From Dipteris shenzhenensis (lineage: Eukaryota; Polypodiophyta; Polypodiopsida; Gleicheniales), in NCBI GenBank assembly GCA_047967505.1, contig CM106539.1: 64,000 bases of DNA, one strand, 5' to 3'. Below, piece after piece: positions 21,531 through 34,445 of the stretch. The notes under the pieces are model-generated. The model saw nothing but the letters and a program-made list of their open reading frames with translations, made no database searches and had not been told where the DNA came from. Numbering within the stretch: the first letter of the stretch is position 1; each line of letters opens with the position of its first letter. The position numbers were made by a program, and so were the translations under genes.

Positions 21531-22511
21531 ATATCGTTGTCATACATGTTTCTTTATCTTACTATTGAGCGGTTATGATACCATTGTCGTACACGTTTCT
21601 TTGTCTTGGCATTGGTATGCCCTTTGCCATTTCCTATTGTTACACACACAAGCGTGCTTGGCTCAAACAAAAGGTGCTTGCCATGGGCGAGAGCTCAGAT
21701 TGTACACTTGATGTCAAGGCTTTTCTGGTATGATATATTTTCTTTAGGATGCTTTGGGAGTTGTACTCATGGTCAGGGAACAATGACATGTACTAGGGTT
21801 ACAATCTCTTTGGCAGTTACATCCATGATGGTTTATCAATGATGTCAAAGCCTTCTCGTGTTCACTACACCATATCACGTATTGGCGCTTGGGTTGCTTG
21901 GCAAGCATAGGGATTAGTTCGACAGGGTTTGCCAACTCATCAACTAGGATCATATGAGGAGCTCCTTGTGCTGCCACACCCATGCTAAATATTTTATGGA
22001 CTCTTGCTATTTGTTGGCAAATCATAACAAATGAACATTGCAGCACAAGAGCAAATCGCATCAAACAATTGTATAGCAGGGAATGCAAGTTTGATGTGGT
22101 ATTCAAGACATGCAACATATTGTCCATGATGGAGGAAGATGGTTGCATCTTGTGAGTTTTGGAAACGAGTCTAGACCAAGGTGACATAATCCTAGTAGGG
22201 GACATTAAGATGGACTCAAAATGTACTTCTTATAGAATTTCATATGACAAACATGGAAAAATTCCAACAAACATAGGAGAAAATATGTGTTGTTAGGATT
22301 TCTTGCTTTGAAGATGTTGCATTTGTTAACATCCTATATGGCAAGGTTTACCAGCATGGCCATTGTGACTATAATGGGCAAGGAAGAAGCTTCAACAAAT
22401 GCAAAACCACCAAATTGAGTCCAATGTATTAAGACAATGCTCTTTCACACGAGTTGAACAAAGAACAAGCATCATGCATACTCATTAAAAAAGTACAGAT
22501 TGGAACTTTGT

Positions 22512-23870
22512 TCATGCAATTACCCTGTACGTGACTAAGTGCCCACAACTATTTATTGTGAAGCTACCACTTGGCCTAATGCTAAGGAGCATGGAACAGA
22601 CACAAAGAACGCTCTCCAAAAAGGGAAAATCAAGGCCAAGCAATTTATCAACTCGCACCCCTAGAATTTGAATTGAGACATCCAAACCATCACGTAAGAA
22701 GATTCGTCCTTTCAGCAACGGTACTTTGAGAGCGTTTTGCATCAAATTGTAAGTGTAGCAAAAAGGATGAGTTGGATCACGACTGACACACCCTTTGCCA
22801 CATGCAGCACACTATTACTCCGCAAGTGACATGTTGAGGTTTGTGAATTGTAGAACACCTGATACCTAAAAACAAAAATGTGTGTGTTAGCTCAACTCTT
22901 TGAATTATTTGAATGAAGAATAATTAAATTCCCACCTTTTGTTGTGCTTCTCTCTATCCGAAACTCCACAAGAATATTGAAGTCATAGAAGCCAAGCGTC
23001 TTCTTCGCAGTCATGTAGGAGACATTTTTCAAGATGTACATCAGGATGCCATTGTCATTGTACTCTTGGACTAACATTGTCAAGACACTCTTGTGTTCAG
23101 AAACGAATGCAAGCTGGAAAAAAAAAAAGTGATTGGAAGCAAAAGTCTTTGAAACAAATAAGAGCAGAGGCAAGGGAGTGAATATACAGTTGCTCAATCC
23201 TCATCACGAGGGCCATTCACAACAATTACTTGGTACGAACCACTGCCTGGGTCTACTTTAAAGACCACAACACTTATAGTGCTCACGACTATAGAAATAA
23301 TTCCTTTGTGACCAGCAATCATTACAGATGCATGTGGCACGAATGAAGCTATGGAATCTCCGACACAAAGTGCACAATGTTGTCAAATGGTTCAAATTTC
23401 AATATCAAAGTGGTGACATCAACATGGAATGAGCATTGGCAACTCCCTCCCTCTCCAGGACCTCTCTTGCATGGTGCGACACCTTCCATCTGATAGAATG
23501 ATTCAGGGACCAAAGGCGTAGGGCACAACCAATGTTATGGTCTTGCAGTTGTGATGGTCTGTGAAGTCAGTAAAGAACCTTGTTGCATAAGTCACGTTCT
23601 TTGCCTTAAAGGTTTCATCACGAGCAAACTTTCCCTCGAAGGCAAACCTATGCGGTATTGCATCAGTCACAAGGGTAATTTCAAGCTTGGTAAAGTATTG
23701 CCTCTAGGTATGAACTTGTCATGACTAGGGACCAAGGCCTTGTGCTCTGAAGACTCCATGAGATCCTCATGTGGACTTGGTTCATTGCTTTCACCAACAT
23801 GCTGCTTTGACTCTTTGCAATCTCTCTTCCTCAGATATTGGGCTTTGCTTGCTGAAATAGCATACAAGTA
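22512..23870 (-). pseudogene. Exon-like blocks of an unrecognised gene
   Basis: On the minus strand, 23115-22941 has a textbook acceptor (long T run then CAG) and a donor-like GTGGGA, and encodes ~59 plausible residues (KKTLGFYDFNILVEFRIER). 22830-22512 encodes a Cys-bearing segment (CAACGKGC, then PFCYTYN) followed by RIFLRDGLDVSIQILG and DKLLGL. That resembles a zinc-ribbon plus OB-fold of replication protein A type, but only loosely. 23700-23400 contains another open block broken by one frameshift. RPA-like genes are known passengers of plant Helitrons and this lies 5' of the Helitron remnant on the same strand. The link is speculative. Confidence 0.3.
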
Positions 23871-26479
23871 TTTTTTATGTCATGCCATTATTCAAGGAAT
23901 GTATTTGTTCATGTGTACTTGTGATAGAGAAATTATTTCTTTACATTTATGACTTTCCAAATGATTTAATCTTCTTTTTAATTCTTAATAGTTTGTAGTT
24001 ATATGTTGTAGAGTTAAGCAATAAGAAACATCTTCAATTATTATGTGAAGATATAAAAACAAGAAAATGCAAACTCCATGTGAGCATTTGATAATAATAA
24101 TAATAATCTCATCAATGTGAAAGAAGCATGTTGCCAACAGTTTCCAAAAACCTCATATTTCCCATAGAATTCATAGCACAAGGCAAATAAATGCACACAT
24201 TTTCAAACTAAATGCCAGAGACATTATCTTTGTCTTAAGTACGTTTCACACAAGTTCAAGCTACTTTTTAGTTCAAATTGTTCTAGCAAATTTGTTAACA
24301 ATATCATGACATGGAGCTTCTCAAATGCCAGATTCGTTGAACACATAAACAATCGAATGGGAAAATGAGCCAGCAAACTGACTGCTATCACTACTATGAC
24401 TCCAAAAAACACGAATAGGAGACATTTTTTTGTTTTGTGACTAGCCAAAGCCTATTTGCAACTTTGTTTAAAACTAACGCCCTAATTGTCCTAATTGCAA
24501 CTTAGTTTAAAACTAACACCACACTCATGTATTAGTCTTCAAAGACTTCATGCTAACGTTGAAGTACATCAATATGTCTGTGTCTCGTGTTCGCATAAAA
24601 GATTCCTGCAAACGCCACCACAAACGTCAACCGGATGAAAAACACTAAGCTGAACCTACTAAAAATTCAACGAACTGCAGTTCCAACCCTTCATCGTAAG
24701 CTTCACTGCTGTAGCTTGGAAGGCTTTGCGAAGGGAACGTTTTGCACTTTTATTGATTGAGGAAGTCCTCAAAAGCTCAAACTACTTTAGTGCACGACTA
24801 GCGCAAGCAAGTAAAGGCGAGCTGAAAGCAATCTGACTCTTCCATTTCACTTTGTCTTCAAACATTCCAGATGGACATGTAATCGCACGACAACCTGAAA
24901 ACTAGAGGAAACAATCAAGTGATGCAAATCATTCTAGATACAACAAGAAGGACTAGCAAAATGATTGAAAGAAGTATGGAACAAAATCCAGAGGTAGGAG
25001 CACACTGAAAGATGCAAAACACACTCACCAGACAACATCTACCTAACACAAATGCGCATACAACACTCACATAACCATCGACACCTACCACCATCCAACC
25101 AGACTGAGTTAAGAACGAAAAACGGAGAAAAATGCCTTATACTTCATACCTGAGTTTGCATCATCGCTAGTGTCATCAAGGCTTTTCCACTAATTTGTTT
25201 AACCATCCCTGCGCCCGCCAAAATTTCTAGTGAAAAACAAGAAGAAGAAAGAATGACTCTGAAACGAAATGAGGATAGAACATCACGGATATCCACCATG
25301 TTGGAAGGGGTTATTATCGGTTTCCATAAACATAGGAGGTCGCTCTCCCATCGATTCTGTAGAGACCTCATGCTCAGCCATCAAGCTTAGTACGAGATGA
25401 ACGACAAAATACTGAACGAAGACAGGTAAACCTTCGATTGAACGATTCAATTTAAAACCTCAGATTGCAAGGGTACCTCCCTTGGATGCAACTTGCATGC
25501 GCTTACAACTAAATCGACAAGAAATCTTCATAATTAAGAGAAGACTCAGGCACATCTTGTAGGAGACCTCAAACCTTGACCGCGTGAAGGAATTCCTTTC
25601 AACATGTAATCGTCAGCACGCGTTAAATTCATACATCCATGAATTTGTGTAGCGTTGCCACATGGACCAATGAGTTTTTTGACATGAAAACAAATTTAAA
25701 GAGCAACATTTTCCCTTTTTTAGACCAAACCTTCACTAAGGCCTTCCCCATGGGAGGGTAGGCCAAAAATTAAAGAAGGGAAGGTCCACCACAACCCTAT
25801 TCCCTCTACAAGTATCACGGCTATTATTTTAGCAAGGGTATTATTCTATTACCAAGGGATTGAAGACCAAATTATATTGTAATTTGAGATCTAAGAAATA
25901 CATTAATACAACTTCATTGCTTGACCATGATAGCATGAATAAATGCAATAAATGTGAGAAGGGGGTATACCTTGTACACACATGGTTGAGAGGGCTTTAG
26001 TAGTTCCATATGCAATGGAAGGCCATGCATCTAGTGCAATACATGGCTTGACCTTCAACACTAGCAAAATGAACTTATCGCCAAATTCTTTGCTTAGGGG
26101 GGTTCTTTTTTCTAAAGCTAGATCAATAACTAATCATCTAGCACTAAAACACATAGTGCTTCATATGTTTTTTTGTTGGAAATACTAAAATGTCTTTGAA
26201 ATGGGTACATTGAAGGACTTTAAAAATGGAACATTATGCTACCATCACATACTTGTGACCCACATACACAATAAACTTAGCTCACTCACAAGCTATGTGC
26301 TCAAAAATGGCTCTCCTTAAAAACCAAGTTAAGAGCTCAAGTAGCTACAAGGAAGGCATATGAATGCTAAAATGCTCACTTTAATCTCCCAAAGTATCCA
26401 TTGAGGCCAAGAGGAGTCATGCCTCTCATTAAAAATCTGAGGCTCCAAAAGAGAGCCAAGCCACAGAGCCCTAGGTCAT
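23871..26479. other. No recognised gene
   Basis: AT-rich DNA with a short (AAT)n run near 24090. Short ORFs here show no family motif and no codon bias that I can see. Confidence 0.5.
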
Positions 26480-27635
26480 GAAGAAGGGGGAGGGAACAAA
26501 AGTACTAAAAAATCTAGCAATCCCCTTCTAAAATACCTTCTCTCATTTGCAATTCCATAAGCAATGTTGAATGGACTCCTTAACAAAATGGTGTGAGGGC
26601 AAGTAGGGGTTGATCCAAAACTTGGATCTCCAAAAATTCACTGCAATCCCTCCATGAATAGAAAAATGAAAGAAAATAGTGAATTTTCTAATCTAGAGGG
26701 ACTTCCAAAGTAGTCAACAATCTTCTCCAAAAATATTTTTTCAAGGTTATAGAAATCTAGAAATTCTCCAAGTGAGGAGCTCTAGTGGGCTTCTAGCCCT
26801 TCAGACTAAGTTGGAACCTCCTAGCATGTTAAGCATGAAATCAATGAAAGGGAAGCTTTTCTCATGGTTCCTTGCATCAATACACTCCCGCTCACCAAGG
26901 TCCCACTAGAACAGTTTATGGGGACACTACCAAATCTTCCATGAACTCCATGAAATGTGAACTAGGCTTGGGTCTATGTACCAACCTAAAGTCAAGAAAC
27001 ACTGCTCAACATGACCCCAAACTCTGACAAGATAAAAAACCACATCCACAAGTATATCCTCATCCCTAGACTTGGATAAGCTGCCCCTAAATTGAACATC
27101 AAAATTCAAGGCATCCCCATCTAAACCTCATCAAGGGCCTATGACCTAAATTTGTAAAAGCCCCAAGCCATAAAGAGATATAAGGGCCTGCCATATGCAA
27201 GAACCCAATCTAAGAGGGTAGGGCTGCACAAATTGGTCAAATATTCTTTCACTTCCTTTGAAGTGACAAACGAATTGAAGTTTGCCATCATCTGGAATGT
27301 TTTTGAATCCTTCCATGAGCCCACAGAGGAAGCAGTTTCTCTCTCCTATATGGAGCATTGCATGTAACCAGAAGCCCAAGAGGTCTTGTTCCACAGGATA
27401 GGCTAAATATTGATCTATCTTAGAGAAGAGGTTGGGATTCTCCAAATATTAATCTTGTAGCTACCCCAAGCTTTCATGATGGCAACCATAAGAGGGGAGG
27501 AAGGAATCCTAAGATGCAACGAGGTAAAAGGAAGGGATCCTAGGATACATAAAGGTAAAAATCCACTTGATATTGTCCATCCAATCATCACCTGAGGAGG
27601 GAGAGCACTCCCAAATCAATCAGCCCAAAGCCCTC
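26480..27635 (-). mobile_element. LINE fragment, 3' half (split by the copia element)
   Basis: Minus-strand decayed frames continue a plant LINE ORF2: AWGSYK then ENPNLFSKIDQYL, and further down the reverse-transcriptase zinc-binding domain ending ESIQHCLWNC (near 26600-26560). The upstream half lies at 33227-34430. The copia insertion site separates them, and the frame reads across the empty site. Confidence 0.65.
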
Positions 27636-28344
27636 TGTAAGAAAATAATACAATGTCTGTGCTCAACAGATAATAGGATCTCATACGCAAGAGAGAAAAC
27701 AAGATAGTATGGAGAATAAAAAATTTGATTACTGTAAACCTGATACAATAGATGGTGCTACCTCCCAATCCTGCGCTTCTATGAAAGAAGCTTCGATGGC
27801 ATGCTGGAAACAATAGAAGACAGAGGCTGGATGCTAAGGAATCAAGGTTGCTGTAGCCAGTGATGAAATGGGCTTCATGGGCTTGCTCTTATATAGCCAC
27901 TAGTCAGCTCAATTGGGTGACTGACCTAGTCCACCCAAAACGGTCGTCGGTCCCAAAATAGGCCACCGACCATACGATAGAACCAGTGTGCAAAATAGAG
28001 CAACTATCCTACGGCTGTTCGACCTAGAGCCATTCGGGATCATCTGAGGCTCCAAACGGGCCCCGCAACCTGAGAGTGGGCTGCCCTGAGAAACGCTCCA
28101 TCTACCCTCAGTGCGGTCAGTCAAGGGATGCCTTCCCGCACTTGCATGTAGCCTAGTTGGCGGTGTGCCAACTCTATCTGAAGCTGTCCAGCCATCAGGC
28201 CACACATGGCCCCCATCTGGTGTCCAAACCAGGACCTACCGGATAACTAAGCTATCAAATGCCTTCTCCTCATATGGGGGGCTTACAAGTAGAGCTAGCT
28301 GGTTCCCGCGTAGTTACACAAGAGTGGAGCATTGATATCTAACA
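27636..28344 (-). repeat. 3' LTR of the copia element
   Basis: 709 bp; it matches 32488-33221 along its length. It is preceded (element sense) by a purine tract AGGGGGGT-type at 28345-28352. Confidence 0.95.
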
Positions 28345-28359
28345 ACCCCCCTCAATGTC

Positions 28360-29360
28360 CACCCGCAAGTGAACTTACTTTTTCGGCCCAATGCCAAGTC
28401 GATGAAGATGCCTCTCCAGCAAGACTCTTCCAAGAGCCTTCATGAAGATGTTCACAGCATTCTTTGTAGTCAAGCAGTACACCAAGTTGACCTCTCCATC
28501 CATGATGAGCTCGCGTACAAAGTGATATTGAATCTCAATGTGTTTTGTGCAAGCGTGGAAAACTGGATTCTTTGCAATCGCCATGCAACTCTGATTATCA
28601 CATGATAACTATACAGGCTTGTTTTGCACTGCACCCATGTCCCCCAAAATCCTCCTCAACCACATTGCTTCACAAGAAGCAAAGTATGCAAATTTGTACT
28701 CGGCCTCGGTAGAAGAAAGGGCAACTATGGGTTGCTTTTTACTGACCCATGACACAACTCCAGATCCAAGTGACAGTACCCTATTAGTGATCTCCTACTG
28801 TCCACGTCTCTTGCCCAATCCGAGTCACAGAATCTGGTCAAGATGTTGCTCTTGGTATAGGTGATGCCATAATCAAGTGTGCCTTTGATGTATTTCAACA
28901 CCCGCATCCCTACCCTCCAATGGTTCTCTCGGGGCTTATTGGAAAACCTGTTCAGTACACTAGTTGCAAAACTGATGTCCGGCCATGTGTTGCACAGGTA
29001 AATCAAGCTACCCACAAGCCTTCTATACTTCGCTTCGTCCACTAGTGGTGATGAATCCTCATTTGAGAGCTTCGCGTCAACCTCCATAGGGGTACCAACT
29101 ATCTTGCACTCAGCCATGCCAAATGCCTTCAGTATCTCTCCAGCATACTTCAGCTGTGAAATGAAGATCTGTTTTGGCTCCTGCCAAACTTCAATCCCAA
29201 AACAGAAATGCATCAGTCCGAGGTTTGTCATTTCAAACTCTCTTCCTAGCAAATGCGTCGTCTGCGAGATCTTCTCTTCATGGTTCCCTGTTATGACAAC
29301 GTCGTCCACATAAAGGACCACGATCATATACCTGCCTCCTCTGAAGATATACAAATTTGC
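28360..29360 (-). pseudogene. Copia reverse transcriptase (part) and RNase H
   Basis: An open stretch at 29354-28725 starts in the reverse transcriptase palm with the intact catalytic YVDD (IVVLYVDDVVITGN) and runs through QLKYAGEILKAFGM, GSLIYLCNTWPDISFA and WRVGMRVLKYIKGTLDYG to SRRSLIGYC of RNase H. RNase H continues in another frame (ALSSTEAEY, SCDNQSCMAIAKNP, HTKHIEI-type). The 5' part of the RT (29355-29680) has lost its frame through stops. Confidence 0.85.
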
Positions 29361-29680
29361 ATCAGATGGGCTCCTCCTGAACCCGTTTTGCAGAAAGTAG
29401 GTATCAATTCATTGGTACCACGCTCGTGGGGCCTGTTTCAGCCCGTAAAGTGCCTAAAGTGCCTTCTTCAGTTTGCAGACTTTACCTTCTAAACTGGGGA
29501 TCTCAAAACCTGGTGGTTGTTCCATGTATACCTCCTCCTTGAGATCTCCATTCAGAAAGGCGGATTTCACATTCATCTGAAACACGAGCCAACTTCCCTG
29601 GGCAGTAAAGCCAAAACACTATGAATTGTGGTTAGTCGAGCTCTGGGAGCAAAAGTATCTTGATCATCAAAACCATGTAC

Positions 29681-31880
29681 CTATGCAAATTCTTTTGCCA
29701 TGAGCCGAGCCTTGTACTTATCCAACATGCCGTCGGACTTGTATTTGGTCTTGTACACCCACTTGGTTCCGATTACCTTGTGTTTTGGTGGTTGATCCAT
29801 AAGGTCCCAAGTGTTGTTCTTCATTATGGAGCCATACTCCGACTGCATAGCCTCCATCCACCTATTATTGCCATGTGCCTCTTCAAGACACTTGGGCTCA
29901 TTAGCACGGATCACTTCTGTCATCAAAGCATAGTTAACCAAGTGTTCCTGCGCCCTTCTTTGCTCCTCTAATCTCTTGGACTGACGGTGTTCGGATGGTC
30001 CCTCCTCAATGGCTAGAGGTTCTCTGCCATCCAAAAGCTGCTTTACCCACTTCGGGAATGGCTGTTGCCATTGTGGTTCTGCAGGCTCTTCTTCATCTTC
30101 TTTGTCTTGAATCCTCCCAAGCACCGTTGGGGGAGTTCGGTCTACTGTTGGTGGTGGTACTGGATGGATATCCTGGTCCTAGTTGTCTGGGAAGGAAGCA
30201 TCCTCCTCCAATTGATGCGGCTGTTCTGAGAAGACCACATCAGGACTCACAATTACCTTCTTGGTAACAGGGTTATAGAGATGGTAACCCTTCGCCTCTT
30301 CACTGTAGCCCAAGAAAATACACTTCCGGCTCTTTGGTTCCCATTTGGTCCTAGTAGCATCAGGGACATGCACAAAACAATCACATCCAAAAACTCTGAA
30401 ATGTGTAGCTGAAGGTTTCTTACCAGAAAGGGCTTGCAGTGGAGTCATCCCGTTCACATCCTTCATGTAGCTACGATTCAGGATGTAAACTGCAATGTCA
30501 CATGCTTCAGCCTAGAAAGTCTTTGGCAAATCTTTCCCTTTCATCATAATCCGGCCCATTTCGCAGATGACGCACATCTTGCGTTCTACTACTCCATTTT
30601 GCTATGATGTATGTGGCGGGGGTTTCTGCCTCTTGATTCCGTGACTTTTGTAGTAACTTTCGAATTTAGTTGATGTGAACTCTCCACCTCTGTCTGATCT
30701 CAACTTCTTTACCTTCCTCCCCATTTCTTTCTTGACCATTACATGCCATTCCTTGAACCTACTAAAAGCCTCGTCTTTAGTCTTCAGGAAATATATCCAT
30801 ATCCTTCTACTGTAGTCGTCGATCAGCATCATGAAGTAGTAGGAACCACCCAAAGCTTCCATCTCCATCTTTCTGCAGAGGTCCGTGTGAATGAGCTCTA
30901 GAGGAGCCTTTGCCCTGCTGGCCTCTTTAGGAAAGGGATGCTGATGCTGCTTGCCCATAATGCAAGCTTCACATACATCGGGCAGATTAGAAATTTCTGG
31001 TAGGTTTGCAATCATTCCACTTTTATGCATCTCCTTCAAAGAACTAAGGTTTAGATGACTAAACCTCTCATGCCACAACTTAGTGTTCTTCACATCCGCT
31101 CGAGCACTGAAAGCTGAGAGTTCATAAATGTTGTTGCGCCGTGTACCTTTACCAATGACCTTTTCTTGAAGATCCAGGATCTGTGCACCATTCTTATTGA
31201 ATTGAACTTTGAGGTCCCGATCCGTCATCACAGAAATGGACAACAAGTTCCTCTTGATATCTGGCACATAAATAACATCGGACAACTGTTTCACAACTCC
31301 ATCTGACTTGAGAGCAATCGTACCTTTTCCTTTTGCTGGACATTTTGCATCATTGTCAACTGCTACCAAGATGTCATTCCCTACCGGGCTATAGAGAGGT
31401 ATACCAATCCTTTCGACTGGTCATGTGGTGCGATGCACCATTGTCAATGATCCAAGGTTCATCCGCAGGTACATGAACTACCTCCATGCAAATCTCCTCA
31501 ATTGCTATGAACAGCTCTATTGGTGCTGCCTGTGCGCTATTGCTGGAGTCTCTCTTTACTCCGTTCTTCTCATCTGTAATCTTCTTTCGGCACTCATTCT
31601 ACTTGTGCCCTGCCTTGTTGCAATAGAAGCACTTGATCTTCTTCTTTCTCTTTTTATCATCAGAAGAAGATGGGTTACCAGAGTCCTTACCCTTACCATT
31701 CTTTGATCTGGTCCAGAAAGCCAAATCTTCTCCAGTCCTCATCTTTTGATGCATCTCCTCCTCCAGAAGCATCGTGCTGAAATCCTCAAAGTTGAGGGGC
31801 GGATTTTTGTTCTACGTATTCAACGCTATAACAAAATTGAGGGGCGGATTTTTGTTCTACGTATTCAACGTGGATTTTTG
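29681..31880 (-). pseudogene. Copia protease-integrase region and start of reverse transcriptase
   Basis: Minus-strand blocks in order: zinc knuckle CFYCNKAGHK.NEC (near 31630-31595, one stop), protease DNGASHHMTS (near 31445), GAG-pre-integrase (LWHERFSHLNLSSLKEM, CEACIMGKQHQHPF), integrase core (IHTDLC, LIDDYSRRIWIYFL, LRSDRGGEF), then at 30466-30179 FRVFGCDCFVHVPD and KCIFLGYSEEAKGYHLYNP, and at 30124-29681 the reverse transcriptase start (NTWDLMDQPPKHKVIGTKWV). Stops at the borders of these blocks break the polyprotein. Protease DSGA reads DNGA. Confidence 0.85.
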
Positions 31881-31882
31881 TT

Positions 31883-32329
31883 CTACGTATTCAACGCTAT
31901 AACAAAACCGTCGCACTTTGGTGGGAGAATTTGTATGCACCTTCGTGCTCCATTCTCGCTAGTGATGGTAATGCCAATCGTAGTCATCTGATCGCGCAGA
32001 TTCTTCACCCTGGTGATGAACTTCTCTGCCACTTCAGACTCAGACAACTTCTTGTTCGTGAGTTGAGTCTCTAGATTCTGAATCCACATTTGATTCGTGG
32101 TCTCGTACTGATTTTTCAAGGCCATCCATGCCTCCTCCTCTATGGTGACATGTTGAATTAACACCATGACGGAATCACTAACACTGCAGACAATAGAACA
32201 TAGCACATCTGCATCCGCAGTTGGTACTATTTGTTGTCCTACATTGGCTGGATCTAGTCTCGCTACTGGCCTCATGTCCACCCCAGTAGCAGTGTCCCAA
32301 AGCTCATATGCGCTTAGGATGGTCTTCAT
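31883..32329 (-). pseudogene. Copia gag (UBN2-type) N-terminal part
   Basis: 149 codons of copia gag (YELWDTATG, AWMALKNQYET, TRVKNLRDQMTTIG). It ends prematurely where a ~35-45 bp unit is present in three head-to-tail copies (31792-31908), which destroys the frame. Confidence 0.8.
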
Positions 32330-32475
32330 CTTGAACTTCTAGAGTAAATAGTTAGAGCCATCCAACTTTCCACTTTCGCCGAACAGTGGGATTCACAGTC
32401 TTGCAGGCTGGGCCATCTCTCACAATCTGCTCGCAAACAGAAAACACACTACCAAATCTTCTTGCTAGAGTCTAG

Positions 32476-32487
32476 GCTCTGATACCA
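32476..32487 (-). other. Primer binding site (initiator Met tRNA)
   Basis: Minus strand reads TGGTATCAGAGC directly after the 5' LTR, complementary to the 3' end of plant initiator Met tRNA. Confidence 0.93.
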
Positions 32488-33221
32488 TGTAAGAAAATAA
32501 TACAACGTCTATGCTCAACAGATAACAGGATCTCATACACAAGAGAGAAAACAAGATAGTATGGAGAATAAAAAATTTGATTACTGTAGAACTGATACAA
32601 TAGATGACGTTGCCTCCCAACCGTGCACTCCTATGAAAGAAGCTTCGATGGCGTGCTGGAAACAGTAGAAGACGGAGACTGGATGCTAAGGAATCAGGGT
32701 TGCTGTAGCCAACGATGAAATGGGCTTCACGGGCTTGCTCTTACATAGCCACCAGTCATAGTCGGTTAGGCTCAATTGGGTGACCGACCCAGTCTACCCA
32801 GAACGGTCGACTAGGGGTCGCGGTCCCGAAATAGGCCACCGACCATATGATAGAACCAATGCGCAAAATAGAGAAACCAACCTATGGTTTTCGTTCGGCC
32901 CAGAGCCATCCAGGATCATTTGAGGCTCCAAACGGGCCCCACAACCCGAGGGTGGGCTGCCCTGGGAAATGCTCCGTCTACCCTCAGTGCGATCAGTCAA
33001 GGGATGCCTTCCTGCACTTGCATGTAGCCTAGTTGGCGGTGTGCCAACTCTATCTGAAGCCGTCTAGCCATCAGGCCACACATGGCCCCCATATGGTGTC
33101 CAAACTAGGACCGACCGAATAATCGAGCTTCTCAAATGCCTTCTCCTCATATGGGGGGCTTACAAGTAGAGTGAGTGAGTTCCTGCATAGTTACACGAGA
33201 GTGGAGCATTGATATCTAACA
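32488..33221 (-). repeat. 5' LTR of the copia element
   Basis: 734 bp, TG..CA ends, followed outside by the CCCTC target duplication. Confidence 0.95.
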
Positions 33222-33226
33222 CCCTC

Positions 33227-33691
33227 TAACCACAACCTTGCAAAGAAAGGCCTGCATTATAAATCTAGATCAATGATATTGAGGCCTTGTTTTTGTGTGG
33301 GGAGAATCAAGGTCTTCCAAGCCACTCTAGCTCTGGTATCTATAGAACCATTAAGTCCACTCCACAAGAAAAGTCCTTATCAACCTTCTGAGCTAAGTAA
33401 TGTATTCCCTAGAGTGGTAGCAAATGGGAACAAATAAACCAAGCTATCACCAACTATAAGTGCTTAACAACCACCACCTTGCATTTGAAGCCAAACCTAG
33501 CTAAACTTCCCAAAAAATGGAGTTTTCTCATGATACTCTCCAACATAGGAGCTAACTGCTATGAAGGAGAGATATCGACACCAGCTTGGTAGCCCAAAGA
33601 TCCGACTGCGATATCACTCTGAATCTAAGTAAAATCAAAATTAGCCCCTTATTATCTCATTCTTGTAGAGGTTTTGCCTAGTAGTGAGGTG

Positions 33692-33728
<37 letters not shown>

Positions 33729-33876
33729 CCCCCCCTCTTTCCTTTTGTAGTTTGGTTCATGTGGTGTGCTCTCTCATTTATTTTTATTCATTTTTTACTA
33801 TACTCTCACAGGAAGATGGCCAGCGCGGGGATAGCCGTGAGGACTTTTCCCTAAGATACCTTGCTCTCTCTAGAGA

Positions 33877-33921
<45 letters not shown>

Positions 33922-34430
33922 CCTCCCTCCCTCCCTCCCTCTCTATGTGTCTGTGTGTCTATCCCCCTCCCTCCCTCCCTCCTTGTGTGTGTGTGTGTGT
34001 GTGCTCCCCTCCCTTTTGCAATTTGGTTCATGTGGTGTGCTCTCTCCTTTCTTTCTATTCAATTTTCATTGCACTCTCATAGGAAGATGGTCAGTAGGGA
34101 TAGCAGCCCAGTTGATTGTGTGCACCTGTTGCTACTGTAGAACAAAATAAATCCAAGGTTGTCCTAATAGATGTAAGAAGTCTGGGTAGCGACATCCCAA
34201 AAAACCAACAATGTCATCAACAAGCTCACTCTCCAAAATCTCCTTGTCTTGTCTTAGGGGAAGCATCATCCCAACAATGTCAACCTATGATCTAAAAAAA
34301 ATGCTCATAATTCAACCATTGAATAAGTACAATAACGGGGCAAATGGGCATCCATGTCAGACTGATTTAGAAATTTGAAATCTCTCCTGTTGATTCTCTT
34401 AATTCTCTCCATATCGGATTGATTTATAAA
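33227..34430 (-). mobile_element. LINE fragment, reverse transcriptase part, with microsatellite expansion inside
   Basis: On the minus strand: GCPFAPLLYLF (near 34355-34325) and FLGCRYPDFL (near 34210) of the reverse transcriptase, then FFLWSG ... VAWKTLILPTQKQGLNIIDL (near 33400-33260), the standard plant LINE region. Between them, 33690-34110 holds CT and CCCT tracts and a ~100 bp sequence present twice (33733-33835 and 34005-34110). A ~60 bp duplication also lies at about 34374-34445. Confidence 0.65.
33688..33995. repeat. (CT)n / (CCCT)n / (GT)n microsatellite cluster
   Basis: Several CT runs (33688-33726, 33880-33917) with C, CCCT and GT runs. ORFs here are low-complexity translations. 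Confidence 0.95.
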
Positions 34431-34445
34431 TTTTAAATCTCTCCT

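Larger units (their letters stand above)
27636..33221 (-). mobile_element. Ty1/copia LTR retrotransposon
   Basis: A complete structure of 5586 bp: TG..CA LTRs (27636-28344 and 32488-33221), 5 bp target duplication CCCTC (27631-27635 and 33222-33226), a primer site complementary to initiator Met tRNA (32476-32487) and a G-rich polypurine tract beside the 3' LTR. The gene order gag, protease, integrase, reverse transcriptase, RNase H is the copia order. Coding regions carry several stops. The LTRs differ by indels (709 against 734 bp) and substitutions, so the insertion is not very recent. Confidence 0.95.

Noticed and set aside
33674-34150. 158-codon Ser/Leu/Pro-rich ORF
   Set aside because: Translation of CT, CCCT and GT microsatellites within a LINE fragment; no gene signal.
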